Below are positions 26,371 through 35,784 of a stretch of 64,000 nt of DNA, in pieces. Position numbers and translations under genes: made by a program. The notes under the pieces were generated by a model. The model had not been told where the DNA came from. It did not search any database and saw only the letters and a list, made by a program, of their open reading frames with translations. The stretch spans positions 62,001 to 126,000 of the forward strand of contig NZ_PJOM01000005.1 of assembly GCF_002900965.1 (NCBI RefSeq). The letters are read 5' to 3'. This DNA is from Pseudotabrizicola formosa. GTDB taxonomy: Bacteria > Pseudomonadota > Alphaproteobacteria > Rhodobacterales > Rhodobacteraceae. The first letter of the stretch is position 1. Each line of letters starts with the position of its first letter.

Positions 26371-27746
26371 CCCTTGATCCGCGCCTGAATGATGATCTTG
26401 CCGCCTGGGATGCCGCGCATTTCCTGCATCCCACCACGCATATTGCCAACCACGCCAAGGGCATGGTCGCAGGCCGCATTGTTACGGGCGGAGAGGGCAG
26501 CACGATTGTCGACCGTGACGGGAACCGCTTTCTTGATGGCTTTGCCGCGCTCTATTGCGTGAATGCCGGTTACGGTCGCCCGGAAATCGCCGATGCGATG
26601 GCGAAACAGGCGCATGATCTGGCATTTTTCCACAGCTTTGGCGGCCATGGGAATGAGCCTGCCATCCGTCTGGCCAAGATGGTGATGGACCGTGCCCCCG
26701 CGCATATGAGCCGGGTGTTCTTTGGGCTGTCCGGGTCTGACGCCAATGAAACCAACGTCAAGCTGGCCTGGCACTACCACATCCTGCGCGGCGAGCCGCA
26801 GCGGCGCAAGATCATCTCGCGCTGGCGGGGCTATCATGGCTCGGGCATCGTGTCTGGTTCCATGACCGGCTTGCCCGGCTATCACGCCCGCATGGGCCTG
26901 CCCTTGCCCGGTTTCCTGCACACCCATACCCCGCACCACCTGCGCCGGCCGCAGGATGACATGGACGAGGACACTTATCTGAACTGGCTGATCGCCGAGC
27001 TGGAGCAGATGATCGAAACCGAGGGCCCGGACACCATCGCTGCCTTCGCGGGCGAACCGGCCATGGGCACCGGCGGCATCATCCCGCCGCCCCCCGGCTA
27101 CTGGGCGCGGGTGCAAGAGGTGCTGGACCGTCACGGCATCCTGCTCATCGCGGATGAGGTGGTGACAGGCTTTGGTCGTACCGGGTCGATGTTCGGGTCG
27201 GACCATTTTGGTCTGCGCCCCGATTTCATCACCGTGGCCAAGGGCCTGACCTCGGCCTATGCGCCCTTGTCGGGGTCGATCATCTCGACCCGCGTGATGG
27301 ATGTGCTGCTGACCGGCTCGGAAGAGCATGGGATGCTGGCGCATGGCTTTACCTATTCTGCCCATCCGGTCTGTGCCGCGGCGGGTGTGGCAACACTGGA
27401 ATTGGTCGACAGTCTGGGGCTGGTGGCCAATGCGGGGCGGGTGGGTGCCCATTTCAAGGGTGCGTTGCAAGACGCGCTGGGCACCCATCCGCATGTGGCG
27501 GAAATCCGCGGTGAAGGGCTGATGCTCGCGGTCGAGTTCATGGCCGATCCGGGCAAGCGCGAATGGTTCGCGCCGATGACCGTGGTGCCCAAGATCACCG
27601 CCGCCATGCTGACGCGCGGCGTGATCGCGCGGCCTTTGCCCGAAGGAAATATCGTCGGCTTCGCGCCGCCCTTGTGCCTGACCGTGCCAGAGGCGGACCG
27701 TCTGGTGTCCGCCCTCAAGGACGCGGTGGCCGAGGTTCTGGGCTGA
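26367..27746 (+). CDS. Class III (omega-type) aminotransferase
   Basis: A 459-residue PLP-dependent aminotransferase of the ornithine/beta-alanine:pyruvate group. Key features are the [17 protein letters not shown] segment (about 121-137), the PLP-region WRGYHGSG, the Asp in [12 protein letters not shown] and the Schiff-base lysine K292 in VAKGLTSAY. The family moves terminal amino groups to pyruvate or 2-oxoglutarate, leaving an aldehyde. The aldehyde dehydrogenase gene 28 bases downstream is the natural next step, as in 4-aminobutyrate or diamine breakdown. Confidence 0.9.
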   Translation: MTLDPRLNDDLAAWDAAHFLHPTTHIANHAKGMVAGRIVTGGEGSTIVDRDGNRFLDGFAALYCVNAGYGRPEIADAMAKQAHDLAFFHSFGGHGNEPAIRLAKMVMDRAPAHMSRVFFGLSGSDANETNVKLAWHYHILRGEPQRRKIISRWRGYHGSGIVSGSMTGLPGYHARMGLPLPGFLHTHTPHHLRRPQDDMDEDTYLNWLIAELEQMIETEGPDTIAAFAGEPAMGTGGIIPPPPGYWARVQEVLDRHGILLIADEVVTGFGRTGSMFGSDHFGLRPDFITVAKGLTSAYAPLSGSIISTRVMDVLLTGSEEHGMLAHGFTYSAHPVCAAAGVATLELVDSLGLVANAGRVGAHFKGALQDALGTHPHVAEIRGEGLMLAVEFMADPGKREWFAPMTVVPKITAAMLTRGVIARPLPEGNIVGFAPPLCLTVPEADRLVSALKDAVAEVLG

Positions 27747-27774
27747 CAAAAGCCGCAATGACAAGGACGAAGAC

Positions 27775-29223
27775 ATGACTGATTTTTCCCATCTTGTGCG
27801 TGAGGCGAACCTGATCGGCGGCGCTTGGGTCGGTGCAGACGCTGGCACCATGATCGAGGTGACCAATCCCGCCAATGGCACGGTCATCGCCCGTGTGCCC
27901 AATGCGGGCGCAGATGAGACGCGCCGTGCGATTGATGCCGCCCATGCCGCCTTTCCCGCCTATGCTGCCCTGCCGCTGAATGAACGTGTGGCCATGCTGC
28001 GCCGCCTGCATCAGGCGATCATGGATCAGCAAGAGCCTCTGGCCCGGATGATGACCGCCGAACAGGGCAAACCCCTGTCCGAAGCGCGGGCCGAGGTTGG
28101 CTCCAGCGCGGCCTATGTGCTGTGGTTCGCCGAAGAGGCGCGCCGGATCTATGGCGAGATCATCCCCTCGCCTGTCGCCGGGCGGCGGCTGATGACGACC
28201 AAGCATCCGGTGGGGGTGGTGGCCGCGATCACGCCGTGGAATTTCCCCTCATCCATGCTGGCGCGCAAGATCGGGCCGGCACTGGCTGCGGGCTGTACGG
28301 TGGTGGTGAAACCGGCCAGTGCCACGCCGCTGTCGGGGCTGGTCTGGGGGCAGTTGGCGGAACAGGCGGGCTTCCCGGCCGGCGTGGTCAATGTGCTGAC
28401 CGGCAGCGCCCGCGCCATCGGCGGCGAGATCATGGCCAACCCCAAGGTACGCAAGATCACCTTCACCGGGTCAACCGAGATCGGCAAAGACCTGATCCGC
28501 GCCGCCGCCGGCACGGTCAAGAGGGTGTCGATGGAACTGGGCGGCAATGCGCCCTTCATCGTGTTTGACGACGCCGATCTGGACCGTGCGGTCAGTGGCG
28601 CCATTACCGCCAAGTTCCGCAATGCTGGGCAAACCTGCATCTGCACCAACCGGCTTTATGTACAATCGGGCATCTACGACCGCTTCACCGCTGCCTTTGC
28701 CGAACGGGTTGCCGCGCTCAAGGTCGCGCCGGGCGATGAGGCCGGGGCCGAACAAGGCCCGATGATCGACGAAGCGGCGGTCGAGAAGATGGAGGGCCTT
28801 CTGGCCGATGCGCTCGACAAAGGCGGCCAGCTGGTCACCGGCGGCGGGCGGCACGCGCGCGGCGGGCTGTTCTTCCAGCCCACCGTGATCAGCAACGCCA
28901 CCCCGGACATGCGGTTCAGCTCTGAGGAAATCTTTGGCCCTGTTGCCGCCGTCTACAAGTTTGACACCGAAGATCAGGCGATCAGCCTCGCCAATGACAC
29001 CGAATACGGACTGGCCGCCTATGCCTTTACCCAGGACATGCGCCGCGTATTCCGCCTGCAGGACCAGTTGGGCTACGGGCTTCTCGGCATCAACGAGGTG
29101 CTGATCGTCACGCCCGAAGCCCCATTTGGCGGGATCAAGGAATCCGGCATGGGCCGCGAAGGCGGGCGCCAGGGGATCGAGGATTTTCTGGACCTGAAAT
29201 ACACGTGCATCGGCGGGCTTTGA
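27775..29223 (+). CDS. NAD(P)-dependent succinate-semialdehyde dehydrogenase-like aldehyde dehydrogenase
   Basis: A 482-residue aldehyde dehydrogenase nearest in pattern to GabD. General base E254 is in MELGGNAPF, nucleophile C288 in GQTCICTNR (a GabD-like signature), and the Rossmann segment FTGSTEIGK precedes them. The C-terminal EAPFGGIKESGMGREGG is present. It oxidises a terminal semialdehyde to the acid and fits directly after the aminotransferase. Succinate, glutarate or 2-oxoglutarate semialdehyde are all possible substrates for this subgroup. Confidence 0.9.
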   Translation: MTDFSHLVREANLIGGAWVGADAGTMIEVTNPANGTVIARVPNAGADETRRAIDAAHAAFPAYAALPLNERVAMLRRLHQAIMDQQEPLARMMTAEQGKPLSEARAEVGSSAAYVLWFAEEARRIYGEIIPSPVAGRRLMTTKHPVGVVAAITPWNFPSSMLARKIGPALAAGCTVVVKPASATPLSGLVWGQLAEQAGFPAGVVNVLTGSARAIGGEIMANPKVRKITFTGSTEIGKDLIRAAAGTVKRVSMELGGNAPFIVFDDADLDRAVSGAITAKFRNAGQTCICTNRLYVQSGIYDRFTAAFAERVAALKVAPGDEAGAEQGPMIDEAAVEKMEGLLADALDKGGQLVTGGGRHARGGLFFQPTVISNATPDMRFSSEEIFGPVAAVYKFDTEDQAISLANDTEYGLAAYAFTQDMRRVFRLQDQLGYGLLGINEVLIVTPEAPFGGIKESGMGREGGRQGIEDFLDLKYTCIGGL

Positions 29224-29279
29224 CCCGCCGCGACGCGCCCCTGCAGCAAACTGAACCATCAGCAAAAGGAGTCACCGAA

Positions 29280-30263
29280 ATGTTTGCCCTGACCAGATCG
29301 GATTTCATGCGGGGGGCGATTGCGACCCTTGGCCTCGCGGTGCTTGCTGCCGCACCGGCATTTTCCCAGACCAGCCTGCGCTTTGCGCATTTTTCGGTCG
29401 AGGATGACCCGAACCACCGTGCGGCGACCGAACTGGCCGAACTGGTCGCCGCCGCGACCAATGGTGATGTGACCATTGCCATTTCGCCCAATTCGCAGCT
29501 GGGCGGCGAGGTGGAGGTGGTTGAAGGCATCCTGCTTGGCACCATCGACATGGCACCGCCCTCTGCTGCTGTGCTGGCCAATTGGGTGCCGGAAATGAAC
29601 GTGCTGAACATGCCCTTCGTGTTCCGCGACTGGGACCACTATCAAAGCGTGCTGAACGGCCCGATCTATGATGAGCTGAGTGCTGCGGCGGCGCCCAAGG
29701 GTTTGCGCCTGCTGGGCTTCATGACATCGGGCCCGCGCCACATCATGACCACCTCTGCGGTAAACGGCATGGAAGATCTGGCCGGGCGCAAGATCCGGAC
29801 GGTGCAGAACCCCGTCCATGTGGCCACGTTCAACGCTTTCGGGGCCAATGCGACCGCCATCGCCTATCCCGAAGTGTACAGCTCGCTGCAAACCGGCGTG
29901 GTTGATGGTGCGGATGCTGCCAATACCAACTACTTTACGGCCAAGTTCTATGAGGTGGCCCCGTTCTGGGCACAGGTCAGCTGGCTGTTCTACACCAACC
30001 CGATCGTGATCTCCGAAGCAAAGTTCCAGTCTCTTGATGCCGAAACGCAAGCGGCGCTGCTCGATGCGGGCCGCAAGGTGGGTCAGGATCAGCAGGCGGA
30101 CTGGCGGGCGAGCGATGACAACCTTCTGGCCGAGCTGACCGCAAACGGTGTGACCGTCACCACCCCGGACCCCGCGCCGTTCCGCGCCGCAGCCGAGGCG
30201 ATCTACGCGGAGTTTCTGACCACAGATGAAGAAAAGCGTCTTGTCGCGCTGATCAACCAATAG
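29280..30263 (+). CDS. TRAP transporter substrate-binding protein, DctP family (system 1)
   Basis: A 327-residue periplasmic binding protein with a Sec signal (AIATLGLAVLAAAPAFSQ, cleavage near residue 30). The DctP-type sequence includes the conserved arginine region AGRKIRTVQNPVHVATFNAFGA that contacts carboxylate ligands. AAAGGAG lies before the ATG at 29280. It is followed by the small and large membrane subunits, giving a complete TRAP uptake system. The ligand is most likely an organic acid or amino-acid-like anion. Confidence 0.92.
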   Translation: MFALTRSDFMRGAIATLGLAVLAAAPAFSQTSLRFAHFSVEDDPNHRAATELAELVAAATNGDVTIAISPNSQLGGEVEVVEGILLGTIDMAPPSAAVLANWVPEMNVLNMPFVFRDWDHYQSVLNGPIYDELSAAAAPKGLRLLGFMTSGPRHIMTTSAVNGMEDLAGRKIRTVQNPVHVATFNAFGANATAIAYPEVYSSLQTGVVDGADAANTNYFTAKFYEVAPFWAQVSWLFYTNPIVISEAKFQSLDAETQAALLDAGRKVGQDQQADWRASDDNLLAELTANGVTVTTPDPAPFRAAAEAIYAEFLTTDEEKRLVALINQ

Positions 30264-30270
30264 GCTGAGC

Positions 30271-30774
30271 ATGCCCATAAAGCGCCTGATCACTCTGCTC
30301 CGATCCCTGACCACAGGCTTTGCAGTTCTCTGTTTCTGCTTCATGGTACTGGCGGTCACGGTGCAGGTGATCGGGCGCTACCTTTTGCCAATCAAACTGG
30401 GTAATGCCGTGGAAAGTGCGGCCTTTGCACAGGTCTGGCTCGCCTGTATCGGGGCTGGGCTGGCCCTGCGACATGGCGCTGTCTTTGCTGTGGATGCGCT
30501 GCCTGCCACCTTGCCGCTCTGGGCGGCGCGGGTGGTTTCGGTGCTGATTGCCCTGGGGTCTTTGATCTTTCTGGCCGTGCTGGTTTATGGCGGCATTCTT
30601 CTCATGCGTCAGGGGGCCTCACAAACCTCTCCCACCTTGCTCATGCCGATGTGGATCGTGTTCATGGCGGTTCCGGTCGGCATGTCCTTCATGGCGCTGG
30701 AAGTGGTGCTGCGGGTGGTAGACCGATGGTCAGACCCCTTCGCCCCGGTGTTCGAGATGGAGATGGCAGAATGA
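30271..30774 (+). CDS. TRAP transporter small permease, DctQ family (system 1)
   Basis: A 167-residue protein with four predicted membrane helices. DctQ hallmarks include the FAQVWLACIGAGLALRHGAVF segment (about residues 50-71) and a conserved WIVFMAVPVGMSFMALEVVLR last helix. It bridges the binding protein and the large permease. It overlaps the large-permease gene by four bases. Confidence 0.9.
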   Translation: MPIKRLITLLRSLTTGFAVLCFCFMVLAVTVQVIGRYLLPIKLGNAVESAAFAQVWLACIGAGLALRHGAVFAVDALPATLPLWAARVVSVLIALGSLIFLAVLVYGGILLMRQGASQTSPTLLMPMWIVFMAVPVGMSFMALEVVLRVVDRWSDPFAPVFEMEMAE

Positions 30775-32054
30775 TGCCGCTTGCCGGACTGGGCCTGCTG
30801 CTGCTTGCAGGGGGCGTGCCGATCTTTTTCGTGCTGGGGCTGACCGCGCTGATCTCGGTGCTTTATGCCGATCTGCCGCTGGTGCTGCTGGCGCACCGGT
30901 TTTATTCGGGCTTGAACAATTTTACGCTGATGGCCATTCCCTTCTTCATCCTGGCAGGCATGCTGATGGATGCGGGCGGGCTGTCCCGGCGGATTGTCGA
31001 TTTTGCCATGGCGCTGATCGGCTGGGTGACCGGCAGCCTCTTGATGGTGGCCATCGTCGCGGCCACTGCCCTTGCCGCCATGTCGGGGTCGGGCAGTGCC
31101 GATACGGCGGCGGTGTCTGCCGTGCTGCAACCCGAATTGCGCCGGCGGCGTTACAATGTCGATTTTGCGGCCGCGCTGATTGCTGCCTCTGGCACGCTGG
31201 CACAGATCATACCGCCCAGCCTGATGCTGGTTCTGATCGGCGTGGTCAACAACCTGTCCATCGGGGCACTGTTTCTGGCGGGTATCCTACCGGGCCTGCT
31301 GATCTTGCCAGGGTTTTTCTACATCGCGCATCGCCATGCCTCGCGCGGGGGGCCGCAATACCGCGCCGCAGAGCCGTTCAACGGCCGCCGGTTGTGGCAC
31401 AGCTTTGTTGCGGCGGTTCCGGCCTTCGGCATGGCGGTGGTGATCATGGGCGGCATCATCGGCGGCATCTTCACCCCGACCGAAGCGGCGGGGGCGGCCG
31501 TGGTCTATGCGTTGATCGTCGGGGCCTTCGTGTACCGCGAATTGACATGGGCGCGCTTTGTACACGCCATGGTGCAGGCCAGCGCCTTCACCTCTGGCAT
31601 TCTGATCCTTGTGGCGGCGGCGACGACTTTCAACTGGCTGATTGCCGTGGCCGGTTTCCCAGAGATGATCAAGATCTGGTTCAGCGACAATATCAACAAC
31701 TTCTGGATGTTCCTGTTGATCGTCAACGTGCTGCTGATGGCCTTGGGCATGGTGATGGAAAGCCTTGCCATCATCTTGCTGCTCAGCCCGATCCTGCTGC
31801 CGATTGCGGCGTCTTACGGCATCGACCCGGTGCATTTCAGTGTGGTGATGGTGTTCAACTGCGCCATCGGGATGATCACGCCACCCTTGGGCGGGGCGGT
31901 CTTCGTAGCCGCGACCATCGCCAGACGACCGTTTCTGGCGGTCGTGCGCCACATCTGGCAGCCCTGGCTGGTGATGACAGCGGTGCTGCTGCTGATCACC
32001 TTTGTGCCGGTGATCACCCTGATCTTGCCGCAACTGGCTGGCTATCTGAAATAG
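30771..32054 (+). CDS. TRAP transporter large permease, DctM family (system 1)
   Basis: A 427-residue, about 12-helix sodium-coupled permease of the DctM family. Diagnostic stretches include MSGSGSADTAAVSAVLQPE, SGTLAQIIPPSLMLVLIGV and the C-terminal NCAIGMITPPLGGAVFVA. The start at 30771 (MMPLAGLG) overlaps the small-permease stop; upstream in-frame codons would lie inside that gene. It ends a long plus-strand series running from about 19.7 kb and converges with the glutamine-synthetase-like gene. Confidence 0.92.
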   Translation: MMPLAGLGLLLLAGGVPIFFVLGLTALISVLYADLPLVLLAHRFYSGLNNFTLMAIPFFILAGMLMDAGGLSRRIVDFAMALIGWVTGSLLMVAIVAATALAAMSGSGSADTAAVSAVLQPELRRRRYNVDFAAALIAASGTLAQIIPPSLMLVLIGVVNNLSIGALFLAGILPGLLILPGFFYIAHRHASRGGPQYRAAEPFNGRRLWHSFVAAVPAFGMAVVIMGGIIGGIFTPTEAAGAAVVYALIVGAFVYRELTWARFVHAMVQASAFTSGILILVAAATTFNWLIAVAGFPEMIKIWFSDNINNFWMFLLIVNVLLMALGMVMESLAIILLLSPILLPIAASYGIDPVHFSVVMVFNCAIGMITPPLGGAVFVAATIARRPFLAVVRHIWQPWLVMTAVLLLITFVPVITLILPQLAGYLK

Positions 32055-32132
32055 ATGCCCCGGACAGGGTCATCGGACGTCTCTGACGGGGCAGTCGGAA
32101 GGGCGGCTGTCCTGCCAAAGCGACAGGTGGCG

Positions 32133-33431
32133 TCAATACACCAGCGACAGTTTTGCGGCGAGCGCGTCGAAACTATGATCGGCTGCCTGCAGGGCGTCAT
32201 GTCGGCGACAGCTGTAATAGGCCGCCGCCAGATCCGGGCCAAACCACGTGGTTGCATCGGCAAGCGCCTGGGGGGTCAGCGCTGCGTCCAGAGCTGCAGG
32301 CAGCGGGCGCACCCGCAACGCCGCCCGCTGTTCCGCTGACAAGGTGTCAGGGTCTAGCTGCACATCCGGCGGCGAGGGACTGCCTGCTGCGATGCCGGCC
32401 AGCCCGGCGCGGATGAGTGCGGCCAGTGCCAGATAGATGTTCGCGGTCGCATCACAGACCCGGTATTCCACCGAGGCGCGCGGGCTGCTGCCGTCGGCTG
32501 CCGGCGCGCGTGGCACCAGCCGGATCATCGCTTCGCGGTTGCGCAGGCCGACACAGGTGAAGGCCCCGACCCAGGCATGCGGCCGCAGCCGGGCGTAGGA
32601 ATTGGCCGAGAGCACGGTAAGTGGCACGAGGCTTTCCGCATGGTCGATCAGTCCGGCCACAAAGGGGGCAGAGCGGCCCGTCAGCCAATCCGACTGGCAG
32701 GTCACATTGCGCGTGCCATCCCAGAGTGAAAAATGGATATGCACGCCATTGCCCACCTCATCCAACGCCGGCTTGGGCAGGAAGCTGGCCCGCAGCCCCA
32801 TGCAGCGCGCCGCATCGCGGATGGTTTCCAGCGTCAGAACCGTGCGGTCGGCCGCGCTGAGCGGATCGCTGGGCACCGAACTGATCTCGAATTGCGAGGC
32901 CCCGTATTCCGCCTGAAATTGCTCCAGCATGATGCCAGAGCGTTCCAGAGTATCCATCACCCTCTGGCCCAAGGGCGCAATGGCGCGTCCGGCAGACAGG
33001 GAAAATGCGACGTGGTTTGGCTCATTCAAGCCATGGACGGTGAATTCATGTTCGAGGGCGACTTTCATCGTCAGCCCCGTTGCCGCCAAATCGGCAATGG
33101 CGGCTTTCAACGCAGTCCTTGGGCAGCAGGCCCAGGCTGTGCCATCCATCTGCCGCGCATCGCACAGCGCCAGATCAAAGGCCGGCCCGCCCTGATGACC
33201 GCCCAGCGTGACGGTGGCGGCAGGGTCTGGCACGAAGCGGATTTCGCCCAAGGCGCCAAAGCCATTGTCGGGCGGCAAGCCGTTCAGCGCGCCGATGGTC
33301 AGGTTGGCGGGCACCCAGGGCAGCCCTTTGGCCATGGCTTCGCCCATACGGGCCTGCGGCACGGACCGACCACGCAGAATACCGTTCAGATCCTGATTTC
33401 CAAGAAACAGGAAATGTCCGGGGGACGCCAT
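32133..33431 (-). CDS. Glutamine synthetase family protein (gamma-glutamyl-amine ligase-like)
   Basis: A 432-residue glutamine-synthetase-fold ligase. Family features are the catalytic EHEFTVHG, GASQFEIS, the metal and ATP segment HIHFSLWDGTRN, RLRPHAWVGAF with the arginine loop, and the EYRVCDATANIYLALAAL C-terminal helix. It is shorter than GlnA and lacks the adenylylation-loop tyrosine context, resembling the catabolic PuuA-type ligases that glutamylate amines. The ATG at 33431 is preferred to one 15 bases upstream because GGAGAG precedes it. It is the last gene of the minus-strand TRAP operon, suggesting it activates the imported amine. Confidence 0.86.
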   Translation of the reverse strand: MASPGHFLFLGNQDLNGILRGRSVPQARMGEAMAKGLPWVPANLTIGALNGLPPDNGFGALGEIRFVPDPAATVTLGGHQGGPAFDLALCDARQMDGTAWACCPRTALKAAIADLAATGLTMKVALEHEFTVHGLNEPNHVAFSLSAGRAIAPLGQRVMDTLERSGIMLEQFQAEYGASQFEISSVPSDPLSAADRTVLTLETIRDAARCMGLRASFLPKPALDEVGNGVHIHFSLWDGTRNVTCQSDWLTGRSAPFVAGLIDHAESLVPLTVLSANSYARLRPHAWVGAFTCVGLRNREAMIRLVPRAPAADGSSPRASVEYRVCDATANIYLALAALIRAGLAGIAAGSPSPPDVQLDPDTLSAEQRAALRVRPLPAALDAALTPQALADATTWFGPDLAAAYYSCRRHDALQAADHSFDALAAKLSLVY

Positions 33432-33456
33432 GTCATCTCTCCGCATCGGTCAAAGG

Positions 33457-33483
33457 GGATGGCGCGCGACTGGCGCGCCATCC
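33457..33483 (-). terminator. Intra-operon hairpin between TRAP binding-protein gene and ligase gene
   Basis: Perfect 11-bp arms (33457-33467 and 33473-33483) flank a 5-base loop. The hairpin begins a few bases after the binding-protein stop, read on the minus strand, and lacks a long U-tract. It is a partial terminator or RNA stabiliser, paralleling the hairpins at 21043 and 61232. Confidence 0.6.
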
Positions 33484-33489
33484 TTGGGT

Positions 33490-34479
33490 TCAGCGGCCCA
33501 GAGCGGTCTGGATCCGGGCCAGATACTCCTGTGCCTCTGGCTGGTCCTTCAGGATCACATCCCAGGACTGCTTGGCCTTTTCCATGAACGGCCCAAGCTC
33601 CGGCTCGATGATCTCGACCCCGGCGGCGCGGGCGGTTTCGATGCCTGCGGCGGCAAGTTCGTCATGGGCAGCGATCCCGACAGCAATGGATTCGGTGGCC
33701 GCCGTCTGCACGATTTCCTTGAGGTCATCCGGCAGCCCGTCCCAGAAGGATTTCGACAGCAGGAACACGGTGGTCGACTGGTGCACGGTCAGCAAGGTGT
33801 AGCTGTTCACCGTCTCATGAAACTTGTCCGCGACCAGCGCGTCGGGCGAGATTTCGATGGCATCGACCACGTTGTTTTGCAGGGCCATGAACAATTCGCC
33901 ATAGGCCATGGGGGTCGGCTGGGTGCCAAAGGCATTGTACGCCTCGACAAATCCCGGCGTCGGCAGTACGCGGATTTTCACGCCTGCCAGATCATCGACC
34001 GTTTCGATCTTGACCGGGTTGCGCGACGCCACGCTGCGCTCATAGCTCGACCCGAAGCCAAGGCCGTACATGTCATACTCGCCCAGCAGGTCCATCATCT
34101 CGCGGCCCATGTCGCTTTGCAGGATCTCATAGGCCTGCGCCTTGTTGTCGAACAGATAGGGCAGCGACAGAACGCGGTAGGCCGGCACCACGGTTTCGAG
34201 GGTGGACCCGCCGATGAATCCGCCGGTCAGAATGCCCGTGCGGATCGACTGGATCGCGCGGGTCTCGTTCCCGGCCTGCGCGCAGCACTGGATTTCCACA
34301 TTGATCCGCCCGCCGGAGCGGTCTTCGACCAATCCTGAGAAATGGTTCAGGATCACCTGATACGGGCTCTGGTCGCTCAGCACATGGGCCAGCGTCATGT
34401 CATAGGTCTGGGCAGATGCGCCTCCGGCCAGCACAAAGGTGCTGGCGGCGGTTGCGATCATGGTCTTGAAGGCGTTCAT
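33490..34479 (-). CDS. TRAP transporter substrate-binding protein, DctP family (system 2)
   Basis: A 329-residue periplasmic protein with a Sec signal ending near GGASAQ (about residue 23). The DctP fold is seen in YDMTLAHVLSDQSPYQ, the ligand-contact segment LAGVKIRVLPTPGFVEAYNAFG (about 166-187) and MALQNNVVDAIEISPDAL. It lies downstream of the two membrane-subunit genes, an order different from system 1, and upstream of the glutamine-synthetase-like gene. A single carboxylate-bearing ligand is expected. Confidence 0.92.
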   Translation of the reverse strand: MNAFKTMIATAASTFVLAGGASAQTYDMTLAHVLSDQSPYQVILNHFSGLVEDRSGGRINVEIQCCAQAGNETRAIQSIRTGILTGGFIGGSTLETVVPAYRVLSLPYLFDNKAQAYEILQSDMGREMMDLLGEYDMYGLGFGSSYERSVASRNPVKIETVDDLAGVKIRVLPTPGFVEAYNAFGTQPTPMAYGELFMALQNNVVDAIEISPDALVADKFHETVNSYTLLTVHQSTTVFLLSKSFWDGLPDDLKEIVQTAATESIAVGIAAHDELAAAGIETARAAGVEIIEPELGPFMEKAKQSWDVILKDQPEAQEYLARIQTALGR

Positions 34480-34509
34480 GGGTCTTTCCTCCTGTGGTTT
34501 GGTTTTTGG

Positions 34510-35781
34510 TTATCGAAGCAGTGCCAGCGAGATGCCGGGGACGTAGGTAATGAGCATCAGGTTGCCGATCAGCACTGCCAGAAACACCAGCAGGGGCCGC
34601 ATCAGCTGTTCCATCGAGATCTTGGCGATGCCGCAGGCAATGAACAGGTTGACGCCCACCGGCGGCGTCACCATGCCCACGGCCAGATTGATGATCATGA
34701 TCATGCCGAAATGCACGGGGTGGACACCGTAGCTGGCAGCAATGGGTGCCAGGATCGGCCCAAGGATGATGATGGCGGCGAAGGTTTCCATGAACATGCC
34801 GACCCCGATCAGGAACACGTTGACCAGCAAAAGGAAGATCAGCGGATTGTCTGTCACCGTGCTCAGCATGCCGCCGATGATCTGCGGCGCGCGCATCAGA
34901 TGCAGGGCGAACCCGAACATGGCGGCGAAGGCCACGATGATCATCACCACGGCCGAGGTCACGGCCGCCCCGGCAAAGATGCGGGGCATGTCACGCAGGC
35001 TGATTTCGCGGTAGACAACCACGCTCAGGAACATCGCATAGACCACTGCCACCACAGCAGCCTCGGTCGCGGTGAAGATCCCGCCAAAGATGCCGCCCAG
35101 GATGATCACCGGCAGGAACAGCGACAAGGAAGCGCGGACCGTGGCCGCCCAGACCCGGCGGACATAGGGGCCAAAGACGAAAGCTTCACGTTCGCCATAG
35201 CCCTTGACCATGGAGATCAGGATCACCGTGGCGATCAGCGACAGGCCGATCATCAGGCCCGGCAAAAAGCCGGCAATGAACATATCGGTGATCGATACGC
35301 CGGTGGTCACGCCATAGATGATCATGGCCACCGAAGGCGGGATGATCACGCCCAATTCCCCCGATGCCGCAGTGGTCGCAGCGCTGAACGGGCGCGGGTA
35401 TTTCTGCTTTTCCATCTCGGGGATCAGCATTGACCCGACCGCCGCCGCCGTGGCCGCGGAGGAGCCGGAAATGGTGGCAAACAGCATCGAGGTCAGCACC
35501 ACCGCCGCCGCCAGACCGCCCCGCACCCAGGCCAGCAGCGCCTTGGCCAGATCGACCAGCCGCTCGGCAATGCCACCGAACTGCATCAGCCGCCCCGCCA
35601 GCACATAGAGCGGCAGCGCCATCAGCGTGAAGCTGTCCAGCGATTCAAACACCACCTGCGGCACCGCGATCAGCGGGATGCCCCGGTCAAGCAGGATGGG
35701 CAGTGACGCCATTCCAAGCGCCAGCGCAATCGGCACGCTGATAAAGAACAGGCCCAGCAGCGTCAGGATCAGCGGAACCAT
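34510..35781 (-). CDS. TRAP transporter large permease, DctM family (system 2)
   Basis: A 423-residue polytopic permease. Landmarks are FATISGSSAATAAAVGSMLIPEM, SGELGVIIPPSVAMIIYGV and NLAVGMVTPPVGVNLFIACGIA near the C-terminus. It follows the small permease after three bases and precedes the binding-protein gene by 30 bases. It has the usual DctM length, and every expected region is visible. Confidence 0.92.
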   Translation of the reverse strand: MVPLILTLLGLFFISVPIALALGMASLPILLDRGIPLIAVPQVVFESLDSFTLMALPLYVLAGRLMQFGGIAERLVDLAKALLAWVRGGLAAAVVLTSMLFATISGSSAATAAAVGSMLIPEMEKQKYPRPFSAATTAASGELGVIIPPSVAMIIYGVTTGVSITDMFIAGFLPGLMIGLSLIATVILISMVKGYGEREAFVFGPYVRRVWAATVRASLSLFLPVIILGGIFGGIFTATEAAVVAVVYAMFLSVVVYREISLRDMPRIFAGAAVTSAVVMIIVAFAAMFGFALHLMRAPQIIGGMLSTVTDNPLIFLLLVNVFLIGVGMFMETFAAIIILGPILAPIAASYGVHPVHFGMIMIINLAVGMVTPPVGVNLFIACGIAKISMEQLMRPLLVFLAVLIGNLMLITYVPGISLALLR

Positions 35782-35784
35782 GGC

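Noticed and set aside
27796-27810. GTGCGTGAGGCGAAC, a match to the operator half-sites
   Set aside because: It lies inside the start of the aldehyde dehydrogenase coding region, has no third half-site at the right spacing, and encodes ordinary residues there; chance occurrence is likely.
9072-29223. Hydroxyproline degradation cluster (HcnABC-like dehydrogenase, DHDPS-family deaminase, semialdehyde dehydrogenase)
   Set aside because: No proline racemase/hydroxyproline epimerase gene is present, the relevant genes are split among operons, and many other enzymes would be unexplained.
32133-33431. Housekeeping glutamine synthetase (glnA)
   Set aside because: The protein is shorter, lacks the GlnA adenylylation-loop context, is last in a TRAP operon and has no glnB neighbour.
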